Notes under the pieces: model-generated
Database searches by the model: none
Seen by the model: only the letters and a program-made list of their open reading frames with translations
Told to the model about the DNA's origin: nothing
Made by a program: the position numbers and the translations under genes
NCBI GenBank assembly: GCA_020050895.1
Contig: JAGVJW010000098.1
Coordinates: 1 to 5,665, forward strand
Origin: a bacterium
GTDB lineage: Bacteria; Bacteroidota; Ignavibacteria; Kapaibacteriales; Kapaibacteriaceae
DNA length: 5,665 nucleotides
Direction: 5' to 3'
In this document: in pieces, positions 1 through 5,665 of the stretch
How positions within the stretch are numbered: the first letter of the stretch is position 1
How the letters are laid out: each line of letters begins with the position of its first letter

Positions 1-1
1 T

Positions 2-811
2 ATCCGGTCAATACAAAAACTTCGACTTGTTCATGCCATGATTAGGCATCGAATTAATAAGAAAAAGAGCAATCCGGATTATCACGATCCAGCAATCACG
101 ATGATGTGGGACGATGCATGGGGCCTGCCAATTAACCAACAGGACATGATTTTTGCCGTGCATACATTTAGCATTGAAGTAATTGATGGTTTGTTAGCAA
201 ATGGTGTTAAGATTCCACAACAAGCTATCGATGATTATTACATGACGTGGCATTTATATGGCAGAGCACTAGGTGTTCATCCAGAAATCAATCCCACGTC
301 GTACGCCGAAGGAAAAGTTCTTCAGGCGCGGATTTATAAACATCAGTTCATCCCCAATAAAAACGCTCTGGCATTAACACCACCGCTGATCGACTTTACA
401 AAAACGTTCCTTCCATTTTCGCCGGGTACAATGCATATCTATGCCATTGTTAAGCGATTTAACGATCCCGCCGACTACAAACCTGTATTTGAGGATATCC
501 TCAATCTTCCAATTGGCAATGCACATCTTGGGTGGATGATATGGTTTTTTATTCTGGAACATGCGCTTGAAGTTATTGATGCCATTCGCAGATTGTTTAT
601 GTCTTCAAAAGGCGAAGAGAAACAATACAACCATCGTGTGGCAACTCGAAATCAACGAATGATTCAGGCGCTTGTTGATATGAACAGAACCTGGTCCAGC
701 AAACACTTTAGAATCGCCGATGGCTTTGGGGATTCTGCATCGAAAGTTGATGCACGCAAGATTATTACCGAACCAACATTTTTGCAACGATTAGGCAGGG
801 TGTTAAAGTGA
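2..811 (+). CDS. DUF2236 / mpaB-rubber oxygenase family protein (5'-truncated)
   Basis: This is the C-terminal 269 residues of a DUF2236 protein. The superfamily includes latex-clearing protein (a b-type heme rubber oxygenase) and fungal mpaB; most bacterial members have no known substrate. The frame is open from the left edge, so ATG 38 is not a credible start: the 12 codons before it read IRSIQKLRLVHA and complete the conserved (V/L)HAxxR core with MIRH. The His at 32-34 lies in the motif that supplies a heme ligand in latex-clearing protein, so it is a candidate axial ligand by analogy. Other family landmarks are GLPINQQDM (122-148, the 'gvPinqeDm' motif) and YYMTWHLYGRALGV (236-277, the 'W..vGr.LGv' helix). 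A hydrophobic helical stretch, HLGWMIWFFILEHALEV, follows near 524-574. The C-terminus is basic (RLGRVLK) and the stop is TGA at 809-811. The family assignment is strong. The substrate and the heme content are unknown, and roughly the N-terminal third is missing. Confidence 0.82.
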   Translation: MRSIQKLRLVHAMIRHRINKKKSNPDYHDPAITMMWDDAWGLPINQQDMIFAVHTFSIEVIDGLLANGVKIPQQAIDDYYMTWHLYGRALGVHPEINPTSYAEGKVLQARIYKHQFIPNKNALALTPPLIDFTKTFLPFSPGTMHIYAIVKRFNDPADYKPVFEDILNLPIGNAHLGWMIWFFILEHALEVIDAIRRLFMSSKGEEKQYNHRVATRNQRMIQALVDMNRTWSSKHFRIADGFGDSASKVDARKIITEPTFLQRLGRVLK

Positions 812-847
812 GACAGACGAGCTTTATCATCGTGACCACCAACATTA
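812..847 (+). other. Short intergenic gap, no terminator and no clear ribosome binding site
   Basis: These 36 bases separate the DUF2236 stop from the kinase-cyclase start. I see no hairpin followed by a T-run, so no intrinsic terminator, and no recognisable -35/-10 pair. An in-frame TGA at 833-835 rules out any start for the downstream gene before ATG 848. The bases just before that ATG (ccaccaacatta) have no AGGAGG-like stretch. The short gap suggests co-transcription of the two genes, but that is inference. Confidence 0.6.
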
Positions 848-3800
848 ATGACTGACGACCGACAACTCATTTATACCGGCGGAGAATCGCTGATCTATGT
901 AGAGACAAGCCCGGATGGTAAGGTTGTCCGCAAAGTGCTGCATACCCTTGCACCGGATCAGGATCAAGTACAGCGTTTTCATAACGAATTTGAGTTCACA
1001 AAGAATCTCGACATACCTGGAATCAGAAAATCGTTCGGACGTAGCAAGGATGAAGGTCAGCATTCCATACGCCTTCAGTATATCGATGGTATCACTCTCG
1101 AAGAAGCGTTTGTCGGTAAGGGGCTTCCCCTAGCGCAAATTCTCGAAGTATTTACAGATATAGCACAAACTCTAGGCCAGCTTCATGATGAAGGAATCAT
1201 TCATAAGGACATCAATGGGCGGAATATTTTGTGGAGCGAAGCTGACTCGAAAGCAACCATCATCGACTTTGGAATATCTAGTAAACTGGACTATGTATCG
1301 AATAACCTTGGCAACCCCGATAAACTCAAGGGTACCTTAACGCACATTCCTCCCGAGCAAACCGGAAGAGTAAACAGAAAGGTAGACAGCAGGTCGGATC
1401 TATATTCGCTCGGCATCACGTTGTATCACGTTCTCAGCGGATCTCTGCCCTTCGTATCCAAGGATTCGTTGGAGTTGGTGCACGCGCATATCGCCCGTCG
1501 CGTTGAGCCTGTCCATCACATCAATCCTGATGTGCCGGAGATTCTTTCCCGTATAGTGGAAAAGCTTATTGCCAAGAACGCCGAAGATCGCTATCAAACA
1601 GCATTCGGACTGGCAAACGACCTAAAGAAATGCACCGAGTTTCTGCAGACATCAGCGTCAATTCCGTTATTCAAACTCGGTGAACAGGATTTTTCCGGGA
1701 AATTCCTCATCCCACAAAAACTATATGGAAGAGAAGTCGAAGTCGAGACGCTGTTAACATCATTTGACCGCATCAGTAAGGGTAAGACAGAATTATTTCT
1801 TGTAGGGGGCTATTCAGGTGTGGGGAAGTCTGCACTGATTGCAGAAATCTACAAGCCAATCACGGAACGACGAGGACACTTTGTAAGTGGAAAGTTTGAT
1901 CAGTACCAGCGCAACATTCCCTACTCAGCCATTACACAAGCTCTGGAGGAGTTCTGCGAGCTACTTCTAACGGAGAGTGAAGCGTCGCTGAACCAGTGGC
2001 GAGAGAAGATCCGGCAGAGTGTTGGTCAGAACGGCGCTGTGCTTACAGAACTCATGCCCACCTTGGCCTACATCATCGGCGACCAGCCGGAGGTTCCGCG
2101 GCTCGACCCGCAAGAAGCACAGAACAGATTTAACCTTGTCTTCCAAAGTTTTATCCGTTGTATAGCACAACCTGAACATCCGTTTGTGCTGTTTTGCGAT
2201 GACTTACAGTGGGCAGATACAGCATCGCTAAACTTAATTAAGATGTTGGTGTGCGACGATTCAAATCCGTATCTGCTCGTCATCGGCGCCTTCCGAAATA
2301 ATGAGATCAATCCTGGGCATCAACTCACGGTTATGCTCGACGATGCGCGGAGAGAAGAAGCGACCATCGTGGACATTGAACTTGCCCCCTTAACCGAATT
2401 AGACTTGTTCAACCTCATCAAAGACACGTTGCATTTGGATGATGGACATACGCATGAGCTGACGAATCTGGTCTATAGCAAGACGTTGGGGAACGCCTTC
2501 TTCAGTCTCGAGCTGCTCAAGTCGTTGAATCAGTACGACTGTATACGATTCGATACCGACAACCAGATATGGAACGTCAACGTAGAGGCGATTCAGAACC
2601 GCGGAATAAGCTCTAACGTGGTTGAGTTGCTGATATCAAAAATTATTCTGTTTCAGGAAGAGACGCAGCAGATTTTAAAAATAGCTTCATGTATCGGAGC
2701 TCTGTTTGATTTAAATACGTTGTCGAAAATCTTAGACACGTCTGTGCGTACCATCCTGGAGCGGCTGTGGCCTGCTGTCCTCGAGGGACTCGTAGTGCCT
2801 GTCGACGAAGCGTATCAGTATGTTGGTTTAGAAGACATAGAGCTGGAACGCACATGTGAATTTGTGTTTTCTCACGATAGAGTTCAGCAGGCATCGTACA
2901 CATTGATGGATGATGCTGAAAAGGATGCCACTCATCTGCGCATCGGAAGGCTTTTACAAGAGGATCCGGACAACCACTCGCTATTCGACATTGTAAATCA
3001 TCTTAACAATGCCATCAGTCTGATAGAGAACGATGAGGACAAACGGAAGCTTGCCAGGATGAATCTTCAGGCAGCCTTGCAAGCGCGTGACTCCGGTGCC
3101 TATACTTCAGCTCAGGCATTCATTAAAATCTCTGTCAATCTTACACCGGACGATGCTTGGGATACCGACTACGCGTTTGCGTTACAACAAGCACAGACTG
3201 AAGCAGAGATCGAATTCCTGAATGGGAACGTCGATGGTTCTGAGAAGCTGTTTCATGAATGTCTTGGGAGAGCAAAAACGCCGATCGAGAAGTCAGTGAT
3301 CTACTACATGTTAATGCAGAACCAAAATGGAAGTTCGCGCTATGCCGATTCTCTGGTTTCGGCACGCTCAGGCCTCCCGCTGCTGGATTTTGTTCTGCCC
3401 GAGAATGATCAGTGTGCCGGCTTTATTCCGGAAGAGATGGGAAAGGCATTGGCATACTTTCAGGAGCACGGCGTCGAGTCCATTTACAACAAACCCGATA
3501 TGACTGATGAGCGTGCCCTTGCCATCATTCATCTTCTCGACAATGTTTCGCCCCCTGCATACCTTTCTGGAGAGACGAATCTTTGGATCTTACATGCACT
3601 TTATAAAATCAACCTGACGATTGAGTATGGCCTTTCTCCAGAGGGAGGGTATGCCTTTACCGAACTTGGATTAATATTCTTTCTGCAGGGCAACTATGAA
3701 CTTGGCTACCCTTCGGCTCGGTTGAGTATGAAGATTACCGAGAAGTTCCGGCACCGATCGCCTAGGCACGTTAGTCGAGCTGGTCACATAGTTGTGAATT

Positions 3801-5665
3801 ATAATTATCCGTGGGTTAAGCACTTCAGTGAAATCATTAGGATGATTCCGGAAGTGTATCAGAATGCGCTCGACTCGGGCGAATTAATCTTTGTTGGATA
3901 TGCAAGCCTGTACTTACAGTATACAGCTCTGCATCTCGGCAAGGATTCGCTTGATGCAATCCGGACACGATTGCCCGAGTCGCATGCCTTTTGTAAAAAA
4001 ATTCATAATGTCCTTGCAACTGATGCCATCATGGGATTGATGCTCTTAGTCGAAAACATGATGGGTCTTACAAAGGATGGTAAGACGTTTGCAACTAAGG
4101 AAATTGATGAGGAGACCTTCCTTTCCAATTGTAAAAATTCTGACGATTTATACTCAATTGGCAATTATCATGTCTGGCGTGCCTATACACTGTACCTAAA
4201 TGCCGATTATGATGAGGCAATGAAGAGTATTGAAACGGCTAATTCGCTCGCCGCAGTTATATACGGAGCTGCAGTCTTTCACACAGTGTTAAACATGACG
4301 CATTCTCTCACGCTGTTGGCCATCGCCCGACGTGATACCGAGCTTTCAGAACAAGCACGTGCGCAAATTGAACAGAATCAATTGCAGCTAAAGCTTTGGG
4401 CTGACCATAACAAAGCAAACTTTGAACACAAGTACTTGCTAGTCGAGGCAGAGCTTGCATGGACAACAGGAGAGCATGCTCATGCATCGAAATATTATAA
4501 CGATGCCATAGCGTCTGCAGAAGAAAACGACTTTATGCGCGAAGTTGGTGTCATTCACAAGTTAGCAGCCGATTTCTGGCTTAATCAGAATGTGCCGATC
4601 TATGCCGAGTCGCATTTGGAACGGAGCATAAAAATCCTGGATGCACTTGGCTACAAACGGCTAACATCTTCGATGAAGCATGATTATGCAGCGCATATTA
4701 TGACTGGCCAACGCAGTTCTTCTGAGATCACCACGTTAACGTTTTCGCATACATCTACAACGGCTATGTCCGTCGGCTCGCTTGATATCAGTAGCATCTT
4801 TAAATCTGCACGTGCACTGTCGGAGTCGATTGAAATGGACTCCTTGCTGAATAAGATGCTACACATAGTTATTGAGAATGCAGGAGCCGAGCGCGCCGTC
4901 CTGATTGTTCAGGAGTCTGGGACCTGGTTTGTGCGCGCCGAATACGACATCAACTCCCGGCACACAGACATTCGGAGGATTCCATTGGACCAGTACGCCA
5001 TGGTTCCCTTGTCGATTGTCAATTATGTTATGAGGACAAATAATAATGCCTTGAGTACCAACGATGTTATGCAGAAGATCATCGAGCGGGACGTGTACCT
5101 GATCGAACAAAAACCTGCGTCGTTTTTCTGCATGCCCCTTACACACAAAGGCGCAACCAATGCAATCTTGTATGTGGAACATCGCACCGGGAGCGACATC
5201 CTTACCAGGGACAGAATGGACGTGATAGAGACGCTGGCCAGCCAAATGGCGGTATCATTAGAAAACGCTACGCTGTACCAACGTCAGGCCGACCTCATTA
5301 CTGCTGCACAGCGTTTTGTGCCCCAGGACTTTGTCCGTGCTCTTGGACATAATAATATTCTCGAAGTAAAACTCGGCGATGGTATCAGCCGTGAAATGAC
5401 GGTGATGTTTTGTGATATCCGCTCGTACAGCAGCATTGCAGAGCGCCTCAGTGTTGAGGAGAATTTCAGATTCATAAATTCATACCTTCAACGTGTCGGT
5501 CCGGTAATCCGAAAGAACAATGGTTTTATCAACCATTATAGTGGCGACGGCTTCACTGCATTATTTACTCTTAATCCCTCGGATGCGCTTTTAACAGCAC
5601 AGCAGATTGTTACGGAACTAGAATCGTTCAACCAGGATAGATTGGATAGGAACCTGGTGCCGATA
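848..5665 (+). CDS. Multidomain Ser/Thr kinase - AAA ATPase - GAF - class III nucleotide cyclase (3'-truncated)
   Basis: The frame is open for 1606 codons from ATG 848 to the window edge. I translated it codon by codon and found no stop or frameshift. ATG 848 is the first possible start after the in-frame TGA at 833, and it leaves a complete kinase domain. Domain order by residue: Ser/Thr kinase about 5-260; AAA/STAND ATPase beginning LYGRE 292-296, with Walker A 321-328 and Walker B 446-452; helical TPR-like scaffold about 690-1280; Ser/Thr-rich linker 1286-1316; GAF about 1320-1475; class III cyclase from about 1485. The signatures (IHKDIN, PPEQTGR, GKFDQYQRNIPY, DDLQWAD, FSHDRVQQASY, LDISSIFKSAR, ENAGAER) match the HstK-like family of giant kinase-ATPase-GAF proteins, best known with a C-terminal histidine kinase. 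Here that output is replaced by a cyclase. No signal peptide or membrane segment is visible, so the protein is probably cytoplasmic. It would couple ligand sensing to protein phosphorylation and cyclic nucleotide production. The ligand, the kinase substrate and the nucleotide product are unknown. The end of the cyclase domain lies beyond the window. Confidence 0.93.
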   Translation, partial: MTDDRQLIYTGGESLIYVETSPDGKVVRKVLHTLAPDQDQVQRFHNEFEFTKNLDIPGIRKSFGRSKDEGQHSIRLQYIDGITLEEAFVGKGLPLAQILEVFTDIAQTLGQLHDEGIIHKDINGRNILWSEADSKATIIDFGISSKLDYVSNNLGNPDKLKGTLTHIPPEQTGRVNRKVDSRSDLYSLGITLYHVLSGSLPFVSKDSLELVHAHIARRVEPVHHINPDVPEILSRIVEKLIAKNAEDRYQTAFGLANDLKKCTEFLQTSASIPLFKLGEQDFSGKFLIPQKLYGREVEVETLLTSFDRISKGKTELFLVGGYSGVGKSALIAEIYKPITERRGHFVSGKFDQYQRNIPYSAITQALEEFCELLLTESEASLNQWREKIRQSVGQNGAVLTELMPTLAYIIGDQPEVPRLDPQEAQNRFNLVFQSFIRCIAQPEHPFVLFCDDLQWADTASLNLIKMLVCDDSNPYLLVIGAFRNNEINPGHQLTVMLDDARREEATIVDIELAPLTELDLFNLIKDTLHLDDGHTHELTNLVYSKTLGNAFFSLELLKSLNQYDCIRFDTDNQIWNVNVEAIQNRGISSNVVELLISKIILFQEETQQILKIASCIGALFDLNTLSKILDTSVRTILERLWPAVLEGLVVPVDEAYQYVGLEDIELERTCEFVFSHDRVQQASYTLMDDAEKDATHLRIGRLLQEDPDNHSLFDIVNHLNNAISLIENDEDKRKLARMNLQAALQARDSGAYTSAQAFIKISVNLTPDDAWDTDYAFALQQAQTEAEIEFLNGNVDGSEKLFHECLGRAKTPIEKSVIYYMLMQNQNGSSRYADSLVSARSGLPLLDFVLPENDQCAGFIPEEMGKALAYFQEHGVESIYNKPDMTDERALAIIHLLDNVSPPAYLSGETNLWILHALYKINLTIEYGLSPEGGYAFTELGLIFFLQGNYELGYPSARLSMKITEKFRHRSPRHVSRAGHIVVNYNYPWVKHFSEIIRMIPEVYQNALDSGELIFVGYASLYLQYTALHLGKDSLDAIRTRLPESHAFCKKIHNVLATDAIMGLMLLVENMMGLTKDGKTFATKEIDEETFLSNCKNSDDLYSIGNYHVWRAYTLYLNADYDEAMKSIETANSLAAVIYGAAVFHTVLNMTHSLTLLAIARRDTELSEQARAQIEQNQLQLKLWADHNKANFEHKYLLVEAELAWTTGEHAHASKYYNDAIASAEENDFMREVGVIHKLAADFWLNQNVPIYAESHLERSIKILDALGYKRLTSSMKHDYAAHIMTGQRSSSEITTLTFSHTSTTAMSVGSLDISSIFKSARALSESIEMDSLLNKMLHIVIENAGAERAVLIVQESGTWFVRAEYDINSRHTDIRRIPLDQYAMVPLSIVNYVMRTNNNALSTNDVMQKIIERDVYLIEQKPASFFCMPLTHKGATNAILYVEHRTGSDILTRDRMDVIETLASQMAVSLENATLYQRQADLITAAQRFVPQDFVRALGHNNILEVKLGDGISREMTVMFCDIRSYSSIAERLSVEENFRFINSYLQRVGPVIRKNNGFINHYSGDGFTALFTLNPSDALLTAQQIVTELESFNQDRLDRNLVPI
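860..1627 (+). other. Domain: Ser/Thr protein kinase (residues about 5-260 of the large protein)
   Basis: The key catalytic residues of a Hanks-type kinase are present. The ATP-anchoring Lys is K29 (VVRKVL) and the helix-C Glu is E47 (RFHNEFEF). The catalytic loop is HKDINGRN, with D121 as catalytic base and N126 for metal. The DFG motif is D140-G142, the P+1 motif is PPEQTGR with E170, the helix-F Asp is D184 (SRSDLYSLG), and R248 (EDRYQT) closes the C-lobe. HKD in place of HRD, and PPEQTGR in place of APE, are usual in the HstK-like family. The glycine-rich loop is weak: YTGGESLIY lacks GxGxxG. T163 and T165 in the activation segment are possible autophosphorylation sites. I infer an active kinase. 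Confidence 0.88.
1721..2467 (+). other. Domain: AAA/STAND-type ATPase (residues about 292-540)
   Basis: The domain opens with the LYGREVEVETLL helix that starts AAA_16-type modules. Walker A is GYSGVGKS (G321-S328, nt 1808-1831). The family-specific GKFDQYQRNIPY follows at 348-359. Walker B is FVLFCDDLQWAD (446-457), with acidic residues D451 and D452. A sensor-like segment, GAFRNNEI (480-487), comes next. The region after it resembles the helical and winged-helix part of STAND proteins and ends with FSHDRVQQASY (674-684). ATP-dependent conformational switching is the expected role for the family; it is not shown by the sequence itself. Confidence 0.88.
2915..4687 (+). other. Region: helical, TPR-like scaffold (residues about 690-1280)
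   Basis: About 590 residues rich in Ala, Leu and Glu, with an amphipathic helical pattern, link the ATPase to the GAF domain. Short helix-turn-helix pieces look TPR-like, for example LQGNYELGYPSARLSM near 3688-3735 and LNADYDEAMKSIETAN near 4196-4243. The repeats are too degenerate to count by eye. In related proteins this region is thought to bind partners or ligands. I see no catalytic motif in it and no repeated DNA. Confidence 0.6.
4805..5272 (+). other. Domain: GAF sensor (residues about 1320-1475)
   Basis: The domain is preceded by the family's typical lead-in, LDISSIFKSARALSESIEMD (1312-1331). It contains NKMLHIVIENAGAERAVLIV at the first helix and strand, FFCMPLTHKG (about 1427-1436), ILYVEH (1440-1445), and a closing helix ending ASQMAVSLENATLY. 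GAF domains bind small molecules or cyclic nucleotides. There is no chromophore or heme motif I can name, so the ligand is unknown. Its position directly before the cyclase suggests it controls cyclase activity, as in cyanobacterial and mammalian GAF-linked enzymes. Confidence 0.85.
5300..5665 (+). other. Domain: class III adenylate/guanylate cyclase (residues about 1485-1606, incomplete)
   Basis: The lead-in QRFVPQDFVRALG and the strand EMTVMFCDIRSYSSIAE are typical of bacterial class III cyclases. D1523 (FCDIRS) and D1567 (YSGDGF) are the two metal-binding aspartates. The position that holds the purine-specifying Lys of adenylate cyclases is H1563 (FINHYSGD). The window ends at LVPI, just before the expected GIGI strand. 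The second specificity residue and the transition-state Asn/Arg therefore cannot be read. Cyclase fold: high confidence. Product (cAMP, cGMP or none): undecided. Confidence 0.87.

Noticed and set aside
38..811. Complete 257-residue protein starting at ATG 38
   Set aside because: The frame is open to the left edge, and the residues just before this Met complete a conserved DUF2236 motif, so the Met is internal.
915..1133. 72-codon open frame on the + strand in another frame
   Set aside because: It overlaps the kinase N-lobe, whose own frame carries the conserved catalytic residues; it has no motif of its own.
2643..2903. 86-codon open frame on the - strand
   Set aside because: It is antisense to the conserved ATPase/helical region of the large gene; its composition looks like shadow translation and no family is recognised.
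4859..5245. 128-codon open frame on the - strand
   Set aside because: It lies fully inside the GAF coding region, has no recognisable motif, and is the antisense shadow of a clearly coding frame.
1..5665. Mobile elements, CRISPR array, tRNA/rRNA, long direct or inverted repeats
   Set aside because: None seen on reading through. The window is almost entirely two coding frames, and no repeated spacer pattern, IS-like terminal repeats or RNA gene signatures were noticed.

Overview
The window holds two genes on the + strand, both cut by the window edges, and almost no non-coding DNA. It is bacterial. The base composition looks only slightly AT-rich by eye, and neither gene shows any foreign block. 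The large gene's start lacks a recognisable Shine-Dalgarno sequence, which is common in Bacteroidota/Chlorobi-type bacteria. Its domain family is also found in cyanobacteria, spirochaetes and other signalling-rich bacteria. The phylum therefore stays open; a Bacteroidota/Chlorobi-group genome is only a weak guess.

Positions 2-811 encode the C-terminal 269 residues of a DUF2236 protein (mpaB / rubber-oxygenase / latex-clearing-protein superfamily, a heme-binding oxygenase fold). The frame is open to the left edge. The residues just before the first ATG at 38 contain the conserved LVHAMIRH core, so the real start lies upstream of the window.

After a 36-bp gap, a very long reading frame starts at ATG 848 and runs without a stop for 1606 codons to the last base. 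Because it never stops inside the window, it is easily missed by an ORF list that requires a stop codon. It encodes a giant multidomain signalling protein with, in order: a Ser/Thr protein kinase domain; an AAA/STAND-type ATPase of the COG3899 'predicted ATPase' type; about 590 residues of helical, TPR-like scaffold; a Ser/Thr-rich linker; a GAF domain; and the first part of a class III adenylate/guanylate cyclase domain. The architecture matches the HstK-like family, in which the usual C-terminal output is a histidine kinase. Here the output is a nucleotide cyclase.

The inferred logic of the big protein is that the ATPase and helical repeats act as a ligand- or partner-controlled switch, with GAF as a small-molecule or redox sensor. 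Two outputs would follow: phosphorylation by the kinase, and cyclic nucleotide synthesis by the cyclase. The most notable detail is a His at the cyclase position where adenylate cyclases carry a purine-specifying Lys. The two genes may be co-transcribed, since the gap is short and has no terminator, but nothing in the sequence shows a functional link.
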